Below, piece after piece: positions 8,044 to 17,000 of a stretch of 41,194 bases of DNA (positions are counted from its first letter, which is position 1; every line of letters begins with the position of its first letter). The translations under genes were made by a program, and so were the position numbers. Source of the DNA: Myxococcales bacterium (GTDB taxonomy: Bacteria; Myxococcota_A; Polyangia; Nannocystales; Nannocystaceae); NCBI GenBank assembly GCA_014240065.1, contig JAAZXR010000037.1, forward strand, positions 1 through 41,194, given 5' to 3'. Under the pieces are notes generated by a model that was not told the origin of the DNA, searched no databases, and saw nothing but the letters and a program-made list of their open reading frames with translations.

Positions 8044-9018
8044 ATGCTGCCCGACGTGACCGCCCGCGCGTTGTTCGTCCTCGATCCCCTGGAGCGTCTT
8101 TGCCCGCGCGAAGACAGCACCTACGTCATGATGCTCGAGGCCCAGCGGCGGGGACACGAGGTGCACGCGACGATGGTGGGTGACCTCGCGCTCGACGAGG
8201 AGGTCGCGGTCGCGCACACGCGATCCGTGGCGAAGATCTCCGCGGGTGATCGACCGACGTTCCAAGGCTCTCCGGAGCGGGTGGCGCTCCGTGAATTCGA
8301 CGTGGTCTTCCAGCGCAAAGACCCCCCGTTTGATTCCAACTACCTCATCAGCACCTGGATTCTCGAGCGCGCCCGAGGTGAGACGCTGCTGATCAACGAT
8401 CCCGCGGGCCTGCGCGAGCTCAACGAGAAACTGGCGATCCTCGCGTTCCCGCACCTCACGCCCAAGACCAGGTTGCTGCGGCGCCGCGAAGACCTCTACG
8501 TCGCCCTCGACGATTTCGGCGGCGAGATGATCGTCAAGCCCGTGTTCGGCTTTGGCGGACGCGCCATCTTGAAGGTCCGGCGCGACGATCCCAACTTAAA
8601 CGCGTTGCTCGAGCTCGCCACCCAAGAGCACACCGAGTGGACCGTCGCCCAAGAGTTCCTCCCCGCCGCGATGACCGGCGACAAGCGCGTCCTCCTCGTC
8701 GACGGCGAACCCGTAGGCGCGGTCTTGAGGGTCCCGGCCAAAGGCGAGGGCCGCAGCAACTTCCACGTCGGCGGGACCGCGGCCCCGACCGCTCTCAGCC
8801 CTCGTGAACGAGCGATCTGCGAGGAGGTGGGCCCATTCTTGGCGGAGCGGGGGCAGTTCTTCGTGGGCCTCGATGTCATCGGCGACAAGCTCACCGAGCT
8901 CAACGTGACGAGCCCCACGGGCATGCAAGAGGTCAACCGCATGGGCGGACTCACCGGCCCCGACACCATGGAAGCCCGCTTCTGGGACGGCGTAGAGCGG
9001 CGACTGAAGGCTCGGTGA
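8044..9018 (+). CDS. gshB: glutathione synthetase
   Basis: ATP-grasp ligase joining glycine to gamma-glutamylcysteine in the cytoplasm. The 324 residues match the usual length of about 315. Family landmarks appear in order: an N-terminal fold with DSTYVMMLEAQRRGHEV, INDPAGLRELNEKLAIL, the nucleotide-grasp strand MIVKPVFGFGGRAILKV, and the metal and product site LTELNVTSPTGMQEVNRM. The family usually has a Cys after TSPT; here it is Gly. No gshA is in the window. It begins a plus-strand run of genes and is followed after 36 bases by an ECF-like sigma factor gene. The 150-base gap to the divergent operon upstream must hold its promoter. Confidence 0.95.
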   Translation: MLPDVTARALFVLDPLERLCPREDSTYVMMLEAQRRGHEVHATMVGDLALDEEVAVAHTRSVAKISAGDRPTFQGSPERVALREFDVVFQRKDPPFDSNYLISTWILERARGETLLINDPAGLRELNEKLAILAFPHLTPKTRLLRRREDLYVALDDFGGEMIVKPVFGFGGRAILKVRRDDPNLNALLELATQEHTEWTVAQEFLPAAMTGDKRVLLVDGEPVGAVLRVPAKGEGRSNFHVGGTAAPTALSPRERAICEEVGPFLAERGQFFVGLDVIGDKLTELNVTSPTGMQEVNRMGGLTGPDTMEARFWDGVERRLKAR

Positions 9019-9054
9019 TGACCACCCAAAACCTGATAGGCTCGCGGTGCAGCT

Positions 9055-9822
9055 ATGAACGTTCCCTTCCATGACACGCTCGTCGCGCTGCTGCCCGACC
9101 TGTACCGCTTCACTTTCTGCGTGACCGCGAAACGCGACGACGCGCTGGAGCAACTCCAAGGAATCTGCGCCCACCTCGCCGGCGAGCGGGCCCAGCTTGA
9201 GCGCGCGAGCCAACCAAACATCGCCATCTTCGGGAGCGCCGCGAGATGGCTCGAGGCGAATTTGGGGCGACGCGCCACCCTCTCGTTCGGCGACCTCGAC
9301 GCCGTGCTTCGCAGCGACATCACGCGCCCCATCGACGCCGCGATGCTCGCTCGCGACGGCATCGAACCAGACACCCACGTGCTGTTGTGGCAACTCAAGC
9401 GCACCTGCCTCACCTCGGCCCTATGCTGCCTGCCGCCCGCGGTGCGAATCAGCTTCGTGCTCACGGACATTTTGGGCTTCGCGCCGGATCGAGCCGCGTC
9501 GATGCTCGAGATCAAAGAGAGCGCCTACCGCGTGCGTCTCGCCCGCGGGCGGAAGAAAATCGAGGACTACATCACGCCCCGCTGTAGCCACGTCGATCGC
9601 CAAAACCCATGCGACTGCCCCGGCCGCCTGATGATCGCCGTGGACGGCGGATTCGTACGATCACCACCGCACACCCTCGACATCCCGCACGAGCCGCACG
9701 ACGCCCAGCCCCCTCGGCGGGATGTGCCCTCCCTGTATCGTGCGCTCCCCAACGTGGTGCTCGATCCGACGACGGCCGCCTCCTTTGAGGCGACGCTTCG
9801 CGGTGAATCGAGCGGCGACTGA
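9055..9822 (+). CDS. ECF-type sigma factor-like protein with C-terminal Cys cluster
   Basis: A 255-residue protein. The second half contains a sigma-70 region 4 helix-turn-helix (LPPAVRISFVLTDILGF, then SMLEIKESAYRVRLARGRKK). The N-terminal half looks like a weakly conserved region 2 (DLYRFTFCVTAKRDDALEQL). Directly after region 4 comes a Cys cluster, C177-S-H and then C186-D-C188 (C-x8-C-x-C), which could bind a metal. A 65-residue extension follows. Some ECF sigma factors are known to carry a similar Cys motif here. No anti-sigma gene is adjacent. Its place after gshB suggests, but does not prove, a link to thiol or metal status. Confidence 0.8.
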   Translation: MNVPFHDTLVALLPDLYRFTFCVTAKRDDALEQLQGICAHLAGERAQLERASQPNIAIFGSAARWLEANLGRRATLSFGDLDAVLRSDITRPIDAAMLARDGIEPDTHVLLWQLKRTCLTSALCCLPPAVRISFVLTDILGFAPDRAASMLEIKESAYRVRLARGRKKIEDYITPRCSHVDRQNPCDCPGRLMIAVDGGFVRSPPHTLDIPHEPHDAQPPRRDVPSLYRALPNVVLDPTTAASFEATLRGESSGD

Positions 9823-9853
9823 TCCACGCGCGCCGCCCTGAGACCACCCCTCC

Positions 9854-10738
9854 ATGACCTTCGCGACCGGCATCATCTTTGCCCTGTGTTCGAGCCTGGC
9901 GTGGGCTGGCCTCGACATCGTCCGCAAACAGCTCGCGGATAAAATCCCCACCCTCGCCCTCGCCGCCATGCTCTCGCTCGGGCAGGCGCCAGCCTTCGCG
10001 ATTTGGTGGTGGATGAGCGGCGGGGAAATCGGGAGCGCGGAGTATTTCGCGCCCGCGTCCGCGGGACTCATCCTCAACATCGCGGCGAACATTTGGTTCT
10101 TGATGGCGATGCGCGCGTCTCCATTCAGCGTCTCGATCCCGTTCTTGTCGTTTACGCCTGTCTTCAGCGCCCTCATCGCGATCCCGGTCCTCGATGAGAT
10201 GCCCACGCTCACCCAAATTGTGGGCATCTTCGCCGTCGTGGTCGGCGCCGTGGTCATCACCTCCGACGGCGCCGTCGATGAAGACGGCGGGCGAATCCGT
10301 CTGTGGCGCGCATTTTTAAAAGAGCGGGGCGCCGTCTATATGACCCTCGTGGCCCTGTGCTGGTCCGCGACGACCGTGCTCGACAAGCTCGCCACCTCGC
10401 ACGCTGACCTGCCGATTCATGCGCTGGTCATGAACTGCGGGGTCGGCATCATCTTGGGGGCCTTCTTGCTTGCCCAGGGCCGCGCCCGCGAGTTCGCCGG
10501 GGCGCGCCGCCACCCGTGGGCGCTCATCCTCGGCATGCTCGTCGGCGGAGCGGCGTTTGCCTTCCAGCTCCTCGCGATTCAAGGGTTGCTCGTAGGAGTC
10601 GTCGAGACAGTGAAACGCGCCGTGGGGCTGCTGATCGCCCTCGTCATTGGACGACTGGCCTTCGGCGAAGCGGTCACGGGGCCCCGCATCATCGGAGCCG
10701 TATTCATGGGAGCTGGGACCGCGTTTATCGTCTGGTGA
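9854..10738 (+). CDS. EamA/DMT-family membrane transporter
   Basis: A 294-residue inner-membrane protein with about ten hydrophobic segments in two homologous halves of five (starting near MTFATGIIFALCSSLAW and GAVYMTLVALCWSATTV), the standard EamA architecture. Family members export amino acids, nucleobases or other small metabolites; the substrate cannot be told. A hydrophilic loop at about 135-150 separates the halves. The gene follows the sigma factor gene by 31 bases in the same direction and may share its transcript. Confidence 0.9.
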   Translation: MTFATGIIFALCSSLAWAGLDIVRKQLADKIPTLALAAMLSLGQAPAFAIWWWMSGGEIGSAEYFAPASAGLILNIAANIWFLMAMRASPFSVSIPFLSFTPVFSALIAIPVLDEMPTLTQIVGIFAVVVGAVVITSDGAVDEDGGRIRLWRAFLKERGAVYMTLVALCWSATTVLDKLATSHADLPIHALVMNCGVGIILGAFLLAQGRAREFAGARRHPWALILGMLVGGAAFAFQLLAIQGLLVGVVETVKRAVGLLIALVIGRLAFGEAVTGPRIIGAVFMGAGTAFIVW

Positions 10739-10866
10739 CAGGGGGGGAGCGCTCACGACCTGGGGGGAGCTAGATCCTCCCGTGGCCCCGTTCGAGGCCG
10801 CGCCGCGCCTGCTTGGCCACCCCCAAAGATCGAGCAATCCGCGGCGATCCGAGATATGCTCTTCGC

Positions 10867-11835
10867 GTGCCGGCCCGTGTGGAAATACTTCCAGCCGACG
10901 AGAGGCGGCCCACCCTCGCGGCCCACGTGTGCCTCGATCGCCTGCTCCGCTCCGTGCCGAAGCGCCGAGAGATCACCCTCGGCATCATGTCCCACGGGAA
11001 TATGCCGGGGCTCGGGGTGCCTCCCTGGACACTCCGGGCCGCCCTCGACTGCTTCGACGCTCGCAAGCTTCGGCTGCGCGACGTCTTCGTCCTCGGCGAT
11101 CCCGAGGCGGGGCAGCGGCTGTTCGAGCGCGCTTCCTTCGGGCACCCCAGCGGATCGATCACACCGTTTCCCCCCAGCGGACGTGAGTCGCTGCGCATCA
11201 AACTCCCCGAGACCGGCGTGCCCGCCCGCGTCCCAGCCCATTGGGTCGGGACCAACCTCGTGCTGCTCGCCCCCCTGTGCCACCAGCGCGCCCGCGCCGG
11301 AGCGTGGACCGGACCGCTGGTCACGAGCGTCCGCAACCTCGCGGCGGGGCTCGGCTATCACGCCCCTAGCGATCCCGCCTTGGCCATCGGCGCGCGGCTC
11401 ATCTCGGACGTCTTCGCCACCTCAACCGTGCTGTTGGACGCCACATGGTGGGCCGCCGCGGACGACGAGGGCCGGCTCGCCTGCGATCCGACGGCGCCCG
11501 AGCACGTGCTCGGCATCGCCTGCAACGAGCTTGACGACATGAAGGTCGTGGACGAATGGCTCGATGGACTCCTCAACCTCGCCGCGGCGACCACCGGTCA
11601 TCAGCGCTCACACGCCCGCGTGCCGTTCGTGACCGGCAGACGGAAGCCGTGGCCGATCGCCAGGCTCCCGGCTCGGCCCCTCCACGCAGAGGGGCTCGCG
11701 GGTCGCGCCGTCAAGGCCCTGTGGGGGCGCCGCTCCCTCCCCGCGCCTGTCCGCGCCGCGCTCCGTCCCTCTGTTCCTGGAAAATTTTCTAGCGCGTGGT
11801 CGAGCTATCGACCCGTCGATTTCGATCGTTCGTAG
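10867..11835 (+). CDS. uncharacterised protein, possibly DUF362-like
   Basis: A 322-residue soluble protein. I cannot assign it firmly. The middle (TNLVLLAPLCHQR, then TGPLVTSVRNLAAGLGY) and the following IGARLISDVFATSTVLLDA resemble the layout of DUF362 proteins, where these strands bind an unknown ligand or iron-sulfur partner. The Cys residues of the ferredoxin-like DUF362 members are not evident. The GTG at 10867 (PARVEILPADE) is preferred. A TTG at 10813 is possible but adds 18 residues without character. Its stop is 2 bases before the ATG of the flippase-like gene, which implies coupled translation. Confidence 0.65.
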   Translation: MPARVEILPADERRPTLAAHVCLDRLLRSVPKRREITLGIMSHGNMPGLGVPPWTLRAALDCFDARKLRLRDVFVLGDPEAGQRLFERASFGHPSGSITPFPPSGRESLRIKLPETGVPARVPAHWVGTNLVLLAPLCHQRARAGAWTGPLVTSVRNLAAGLGYHAPSDPALAIGARLISDVFATSTVLLDATWWAAADDEGRLACDPTAPEHVLGIACNELDDMKVVDEWLDGLLNLAAATTGHQRSHARVPFVTGRRKPWPIARLPARPLHAEGLAGRAVKALWGRRSLPAPVRAALRPSVPGKFSSAWSSYRPVDFDRS

Positions 11836-11837
11836 GT

Positions 11838-12851
11838 ATGAACAAGACCCTCCGTCGCACCCTCCTCGGCGTCGGGCTTGGCGTCGTCTTGTACGCCGCG
11901 GGCGCCCTGTGGTTTGGCGTGGCCGAGATCGAGGCTTCGCTTCGTACGATGCACCTTCGCGGCCTGTGGATCGCGCTCGCGATGTCGAGCCTGGCCTATA
12001 TGTTTCGGTTCTTAAAGTGGGAGCTCTCGCTGCGATGGCTCCAGGTCCGGCGCGCGCCGCTCGACCAGCCTCTGGGTCTGCGCGCGTCGGCGGCGATCTT
12101 CCTCGCGGGCCTGAGCATGTCGGTCACCCCAGGGAAGCTCGGCGAGGTCGTTCGAAGCAGCCTGCTCAAATCGAATCACGGGGTCCCATTCACCAAGACC
12201 GCCCCCTTCGTCGTCGCGGATCGTGCGGCGGACGTCATCGCGCTCGTGTGCTTTTGCCTCCTCGGCCTCGGCACCATCGCCGGCATCGCCGGCTACGTCT
12301 GGGCCGCCGCGCTGCTCGTCTCCGTGGGCGTGCTCGTCCTGGGAAACCGATCGCTGTCGAAAAAACTCACGGCCACCCTCTCCACGATCCCGCGCCTGTC
12401 TCGATTCTCGGATCGCATCGAGGGGCTGCTTCAAAGCGCCCGAGTCTTGCTGCACCCACGCCGCCTCGCGATCCTCTCCGTACTCAGCCTGTTCGCCTGG
12501 GGGTTGGAGTGCGCCGGCTATATGTTCATCTTGAATTCCTTCCCGCAGATCGACATCGACCTGCGCACGTGCGTGCTCTTGTGGTCGTCGACCACCCTGA
12601 TCGGCGCCATCTCGTTCCTCCCCGGGGGGCTCGGGGCTACCGAGGGCTCACTCGCCGTCCTCGCGACCCGCCTCGTGCCCGGGCTCGGCACCCACGCCGC
12701 CATCGCCTCTACCTTCGTCATCCGCGCCGCGACGCTCTGGTTTGGTGAGCTCGTCGGCGCCATCGCGCTGTGGCGATGCGTGGCGCGTGCGCCCTCCACG
12801 GCCCCCGCCACCGCGGGCGACCCGGACATCGATCAGGTCGCGGGGGGCTGA
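11838..12851 (+). CDS. flippase-like integral membrane protein (LPG synthase TM / UPF0104 type)
   Basis: A 338-residue protein with about eight membrane segments. Characteristic features are FLAGLSMSVTPGKLGEVVRS near residue 95-115 and FLPGGLGATEGSLAVLA near residue 265-280. The first is the cytoplasmic-loop P-G-K-x-G-E motif, and the second the G-G-x-G-x-x-E motif of the lysylphosphatidylglycerol synthase transmembrane / glycosyltransferase-associated flippase superfamily. Members move or modify lipids; no catalytic synthase domain is attached, so a flippase or lipid-handling role is likeliest. The ATG at 11838 follows the previous stop by 2 bases. The 3' end overlaps the convergent gene by 19 bases. 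Confidence 0.88.
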   Translation: MNKTLRRTLLGVGLGVVLYAAGALWFGVAEIEASLRTMHLRGLWIALAMSSLAYMFRFLKWELSLRWLQVRRAPLDQPLGLRASAAIFLAGLSMSVTPGKLGEVVRSSLLKSNHGVPFTKTAPFVVADRAADVIALVCFCLLGLGTIAGIAGYVWAAALLVSVGVLVLGNRSLSKKLTATLSTIPRLSRFSDRIEGLLQSARVLLHPRRLAILSVLSLFAWGLECAGYMFILNSFPQIDIDLRTCVLLWSSTTLIGAISFLPGGLGATEGSLAVLATRLVPGLGTHAAIASTFVIRAATLWFGELVGAIALWRCVARAPSTAPATAGDPDIDQVAGG

Positions 12852-13354
12852 TCAGACGCTGGCATGGGCGCCTCGATCTCCTTGAGGAGACGCCGAATCA
12901 GCCCCTCGACCAGCAGCGCGCGCTCGCCCGCGTCGTAACGCTGGTCACGATAACGATCCTGGATGTCTTCAAATTTCTCGCGCGCGTCGCTGATCAATTT
13001 GCGATACGGCGCCCTCCGCTCCAAAACCTCTTTTTGATTTTGCCAAAAAAACGAGACGAGCGCCGCCACTGTGAAGCCCGTGAAGATCACCCCCAGGGGA
13101 CCTCCGAGGAGGAATTTTAATCCGTAGCGCAGGGCCACATAGCCCGCGGCCCCAACGGCGACTTCGCGGACCCCGGTCTGGCGTACACGACCCCATGCGA
13201 GCTGCGCCAGCTCTCCAGAGGCCAGCACGAGCGCGACAAATTCAGGGCGCTTCGCGCCGCGTTCGTAGGTCTCTTTGATCACCTGGTGGATAAAGCCCTC
13301 GAAGGACTCATAGACCTCCGCCGGATAGGCGGTGTGGGACGTCTCGGACGACAT
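12833..13354 (-). CDS. small membrane protein with C-terminal helix
   Basis: A 173-residue protein of unknown family. Residues about 60-110 hold two adjacent hydrophobic segments (AVGAAGYVALRYGLKFLL and GVIFTGFTVAALVSFFW). The N-terminus is amphipathic (YESFEGFIHQVIKETYERG). The last 65 residues form a highly charged, probably coiled-coil helix (KFEDIQDRYRDQRY). The ATG at 13354 is chosen because the frame upstream loses character. It converges with the flippase-like gene, overlapping by 19 bases, and diverges from the peptidase gene with a 94-base gap. Confidence 0.75.
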   Translation of the reverse strand: MSSETSHTAYPAEVYESFEGFIHQVIKETYERGAKRPEFVALVLASGELAQLAWGRVRQTGVREVAVGAAGYVALRYGLKFLLGGPLGVIFTGFTVAALVSFFWQNQKEVLERRAPYRKLISDAREKFEDIQDRYRDQRYDAGERALLVEGLIRRLLKEIEAPMPASDQPPAT

Positions 13355-13448
13355 GCGGACAGTATACGCGCTCAAGCTCCCAGTTTGACATGCCCTAGGC
13401 GCCCTTTCACACTGACACCCGGTGCGACGATCTGGTGCGACTGGCGCG

Positions 13449-16220
13449 ATGTGGTGGTGTCCTCGAGTTTGGCTCGCGGCGGTCTGCGCCTGCGCCACGC
13501 CTCCCGCCGAGCGCCCCCACCCCGCGGGTGCGGAGACGACGGTCCCCGACCCGACATCCGACGCCGTCACGGCGCCGTCGATCTCCCTCGAACAGGGCGT
13601 CGCCGGCGCGCAGCGGGCGATCGCAGAGGGGCGAGTCGCCCCCGCGATCGACTTCTTGAGGGATTGGACCCGCGCGCACCCGCGCGAGCTGTCCGCCCAA
13701 TTGGCGCTCGCTCACGGCCTGTTGCTCGCGGGTGACGCGACCGGCGCGCTCGACACGTTGGCGTCCATCGCGACCCTCGATCCGGTCGCCGCGAGGCGTG
13801 CCGCGCAGCTCGAGGCCAACCTCGGAGACGTCGCGGCCGCCGCCGCTCGGCTCGACGACGCCGCCCAGCGGTGGCCGGAGCATCTTGGAATCGTCGGGGC
13901 CCAGGTGTGGCTCGCGGCCCACACCGGCCGCAGCGACAGCCCCGAAACCCAGGCCCGCATCGATCGGCTCTACGACGCCTACGCCGCCGGGGAGGCCGCG
14001 AGCGCCGAGGCCCTGCTGGCGGTGGCGCGCGCCACGTTGGCCACCCGCACCAACGGGGGCTTTCATGACGCCAACGACGTGCTCGAGCAGGCCTACGCGC
14101 TGACCGACCTCACCCTCAAAGCGGCTGGCACCTGGCTGGAGGAGGAGTTCCGGCTCCTGCACGCGCGCGTCTTCATCGAGAAGTACGCGGCCGATGAAGC
14201 GCAGGGCCTCCTGCGCCCGCTCTTGGCCCGCGATCCACGTCACGTGGAGGCGCGGACCCTGCTCGCTCACGCGGCCCTCACGACCGGAGACCTCTTCGAG
14301 GCCACCGCCCTCGCCGAGCGCGTCCTCACCGACCAACCGGAGGCCCCGGGCGCGAAGCTCATCGTCGCGTGGGGCCAGGTGGTGCGCGGTCAAGAAACCG
14401 CCGCGCGAGACCTGCTGTCGAGCGTCACCCCCCGTACGCTGTGGCAAGACGCGACCTCGCGGGCGCTCCAGGCCACCTTGGAGATCCGCGGGCGACGGCG
14501 AAGCGTGGCCGAGAGCGTCGAGAGCGGCCTGTCTGGCCCGGACCCTACCGGCTGGTACTTTCTGCCCCTGCTCGCCGAGCTCCTCGCCCACACCCACCTG
14601 TACCGCGAGCTCGATGAGGCGCTCACGCTGGCCTTGGCCCGCGACCCGAGCAACTTCTACAGCCGCAGCGCCTACGCGTTGAACCTGCTTCGACTCGGAG
14701 ACGACGACGCCGGTCTGAGACAAATCGAGCGGGCGTGGGAGGGGGACAAGTTCAACGAGAGGACCTACAACACGCGCGCGCTGTTTCGGGACGTCATCGC
14801 CCGACAATACGAGCTCGTCCGCCGCGACGGGGTGGAGCTTCGGCTGCCGATCGAGGCCTCCCCCGCGCTGAGCGAACGGCTCTTCGAGGAGGTCGCCGCG
14901 GCCCGCCGCACCTTCGAGCGCCGCTACGATCTCAAGATCCCAAACCTCCGAGTGGAGGTGTACCGGACGCCCCGCGAATTCGCGGTGCGCACGATCGGGG
15001 TCCCCGCCCTCGGCGCCCTCGGTGTGTGCTTCGGACCCGTCGTCACCATCGTCGGCCCGTTCCGCGGGCGGTTTAATTTTTCACGCGTGCTCTGGCATGA
15101 GATCGCCCACACCTACGCGCTCGCCGCGAGCGAGCGGCGTGTCCCGCGGTGGTTGACGGAGGGGCTCAGCGAATGGGAGGCCGGCCAGCGAGAGCCCGGG
15201 TGGCGCGCGAACGTGGCCGAGGAGCTCGCGAGGCTCGACGCCGCGGGGGAGCTCGTCGCGCTGAGCCGACTCGAAGGCGCCTTCGTCCTCGCGCGAGATC
15301 ACCAGGCCATGAGCCACGCCTACCTCCAAGCGACGGCCGCGGTGGAGTTTTTGATGACAAAACTCGACGAGCCGACGCTGCGCGCGACGCTCGCCGCGTT
15401 TCGGACCGGCCGCCCCGCGACGCGGGTCCTGCCGGAGATCCTTGACACCCCGATCCCCCAGCTCGACGCGGAGTACGAGCGCTGGATCGCGACGATGCGG
15501 GGCTCTCCCCCCACAGGATGGGAGCCCCCGACCTCCCCCGCGACCGAATCCGACACCCGCGCGGCGCTGTGGGAGGCCGCCAATGAGGCGCTCCGGCGCG
15601 GCGATCCGGCGGGCTGCCTCGATCAACTCAACCTGCTCGATCACGCGGACGGCGAGGGATACGCGAGCTCGCTGTTGCGCGGGATCGCGCTCCGCGAGCG
15701 CGGGGACCTCTCCGACGCCGGCGACGCCCTCCGTGCCGCGGAGCGGTACACCGACGCCCGCAGCGAGCACCTGCTATTGCTGGCGCGGATCGCACGGAGC
15801 TCGGCCGACATGAAGGTCGAGGCGGCCACGCTCCACACCGTATTCGAGCGTGATTTTTCGAACGCGGAGGCGCCGGCCCGACTGATCGTGCTCGCGCTCG
15901 CCGCCGGCTCCAGCTCGCCCGACCCGCGTCACGTGGAGCGGCTTCGGCAGATCTCACCAACCTCCCCGCGGACCCTCGCCGCGCTCGCGCTCTCGTTGGC
16001 GTCGTCGCGTGAACAACGAGAGGCGAGCGCCTTGCTAGATCTCGCGCTCGCCATGGATCCCACAGACCCCGACGCGCTGCTCATCATCGCCTTCGCTGCG
16101 CGCGCTTGCGAGCGACCCAAAGACGCCATCTTCGCCGCTGCACGCGCGGCACGGAGCGCTCGAGTGAGCCCCGCGTCGCGCGAGCTGCTCACCAAGACCT
16201 GGCCATCAACGACGCGGTGA
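13449..16220 (+). CDS. TPR lipoprotein with gluzincin-type zinc peptidase domain
   Basis: A 923-residue exported protein. The N-terminus MWWCPRVWLAAVCACATPP is a short signal with a possible lipobox (VCAC). Helical TPR-like repeats fill about residues 40-480. A peptidase-MA-like domain follows, with HEIAHTYALA at 550-559 (His550, Glu551, His554) and a downstream WLTEGLSEWE carrying Glu571 as a likely third zinc ligand. More TPR repeats fill the C-terminus from about 690. Proteins of this plan are frequent in myxobacteria and are presumed periplasmic or outer-membrane proteases or scaffolds. The ATG at 13449 is chosen for the signal; the frame opens at 13422. It ends 11 bases before the convergent Cys-rich gene. 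Confidence 0.88.
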   Translation: MWWCPRVWLAAVCACATPPAERPHPAGAETTVPDPTSDAVTAPSISLEQGVAGAQRAIAEGRVAPAIDFLRDWTRAHPRELSAQLALAHGLLLAGDATGALDTLASIATLDPVAARRAAQLEANLGDVAAAAARLDDAAQRWPEHLGIVGAQVWLAAHTGRSDSPETQARIDRLYDAYAAGEAASAEALLAVARATLATRTNGGFHDANDVLEQAYALTDLTLKAAGTWLEEEFRLLHARVFIEKYAADEAQGLLRPLLARDPRHVEARTLLAHAALTTGDLFEATALAERVLTDQPEAPGAKLIVAWGQVVRGQETAARDLLSSVTPRTLWQDATSRALQATLEIRGRRRSVAESVESGLSGPDPTGWYFLPLLAELLAHTHLYRELDEALTLALARDPSNFYSRSAYALNLLRLGDDDAGLRQIERAWEGDKFNERTYNTRALFRDVIARQYELVRRDGVELRLPIEASPALSERLFEEVAAARRTFERRYDLKIPNLRVEVYRTPREFAVRTIGVPALGALGVCFGPVVTIVGPFRGRFNFSRVLWHEIAHTYALAASERRVPRWLTEGLSEWEAGQREPGWRANVAEELARLDAAGELVALSRLEGAFVLARDHQAMSHAYLQATAAVEFLMTKLDEPTLRATLAAFRTGRPATRVLPEILDTPIPQLDAEYERWIATMRGSPPTGWEPPTSPATESDTRAALWEAANEALRRGDPAGCLDQLNLLDHADGEGYASSLLRGIALRERGDLSDAGDALRAAERYTDARSEHLLLLARIARSSADMKVEAATLHTVFERDFSNAEAPARLIVLALAAGSSSPDPRHVERLRQISPTSPRTLAALALSLASSREQREASALLDLALAMDPTDPDALLIIAFAARACERPKDAIFAAARAARSARVSPASRELLTKTWPSTTR

Positions 16221-16228
16221 CGCGCGAG

Positions 16229-16238
16229 CCCCTAGGGG
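16229..16238. repeat. 10-base perfect palindrome between convergent genes
   Basis: CCCCTAGGGG spans the end of the Cys-rich lipoprotein gene, whose TAG stop lies in its centre, 8 bases after the peptidase stop. It could form a very short hairpin on both transcripts, but there is no T run, so terminator function is unproven. Confidence 0.4.
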
Positions 16239-16951
16239 TTCGGAGCGGACGGGAGCCCCTGCGAAAACGCCGCTGGATCTTGGCTCTCGGCGTTCTCATT
16301 CTTGCAAGCGGCGTTGAGCGCCCCTTGATCCATGTAGATCGAGGACGGCGCGCCATCGACCCAAATCTCTGTGCATCCGCCCTCTCCGATCGGCTTCGTC
16401 GGATCGCAGGGGCGACACGCGAACGTGGTCTTGTCGCAGACGAAGTCTTCGTTGCAAAAGAAAAAGCGGCAGGACTGATCCAGCACATCTTGTCCGAGCA
16501 GGGAGGTCTCGCCGCCGACGCCTGCGAGGACTGGCTCCCCAGGTTTTTGACACACGCCGTCTTGGGCTTCGGTGCCCTCTTCACATTGTCCCATGTCGGG
16601 CTGGCATCCGCGCTTGCCCGCGTTCTCAGGGCTGCACCCTTGGGTGTACACGCCGATGCCCAGGTCGTTCGCCATCACGTAGGTTTCGCCCAGCGGCAAG
16701 GCCGTGTCCGTGGGATCACACGACTCGGGCTTCCACGTCGCGACGCAGACGCCGGGCGCCTTGTTGACGTCAGAATCGTTCGAAAAACACTGTCCAACCA
16801 GCCGGTTGTCCCCGTAGTCCGGGCATTCGCCCACGTTCTCACAGCGATCGACGGAGTCGTCGTCGTCTCCCGGCGGCAAGATCAAGGTACAGGCGCCAGC
16901 CGACAACGAGAGGCTGGCAAAGAGGGCAACGAATATCGTGCGCGCGTACAT
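16232..16951 (-). CDS. Cys-rich lipoprotein
   Basis: A 239-residue secreted protein of unknown function. MYARTIFVALFASLSLSAGA is a signal peptide, and the following Cys is probably lipidated. Then come PPGDDDD and a domain with 16 further Cys residues in regularly spaced short motifs (CENVGEC, CRFFFC, CRPC), likely all in disulfides. The ATG at 16951 is preferred; the frame continues upstream inside the kinase gene. It lies 49 bases downstream of the histidine kinase on the same strand. It may be co-transcribed and act as an envelope partner of the sensor (inference). Confidence 0.8.
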   Translation of the reverse strand: MYARTIFVALFASLSLSAGACTLILPPGDDDDSVDRCENVGECPDYGDNRLVGQCFSNDSDVNKAPGVCVATWKPESCDPTDTALPLGETYVMANDLGIGVYTQGCSPENAGKRGCQPDMGQCEEGTEAQDGVCQKPGEPVLAGVGGETSLLGQDVLDQSCRFFFCNEDFVCDKTTFACRPCDPTKPIGEGGCTEIWVDGAPSSIYMDQGALNAACKNENAESQDPAAFSQGLPSAPNP

Positions 16952-17000
16952 GGGGTTCTCGCACCTGCGTTGGTGCGTCGGGAGAGAATACGGAGGGCGT

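Noticed and set aside
13407-14807. 466-codon minus-strand frame opposite the TPR peptidase gene
   Set aside because: Gly/Arg/Val-rich mirror of a high-GC gene; the plus strand has clear TPR and HEIAH motifs.
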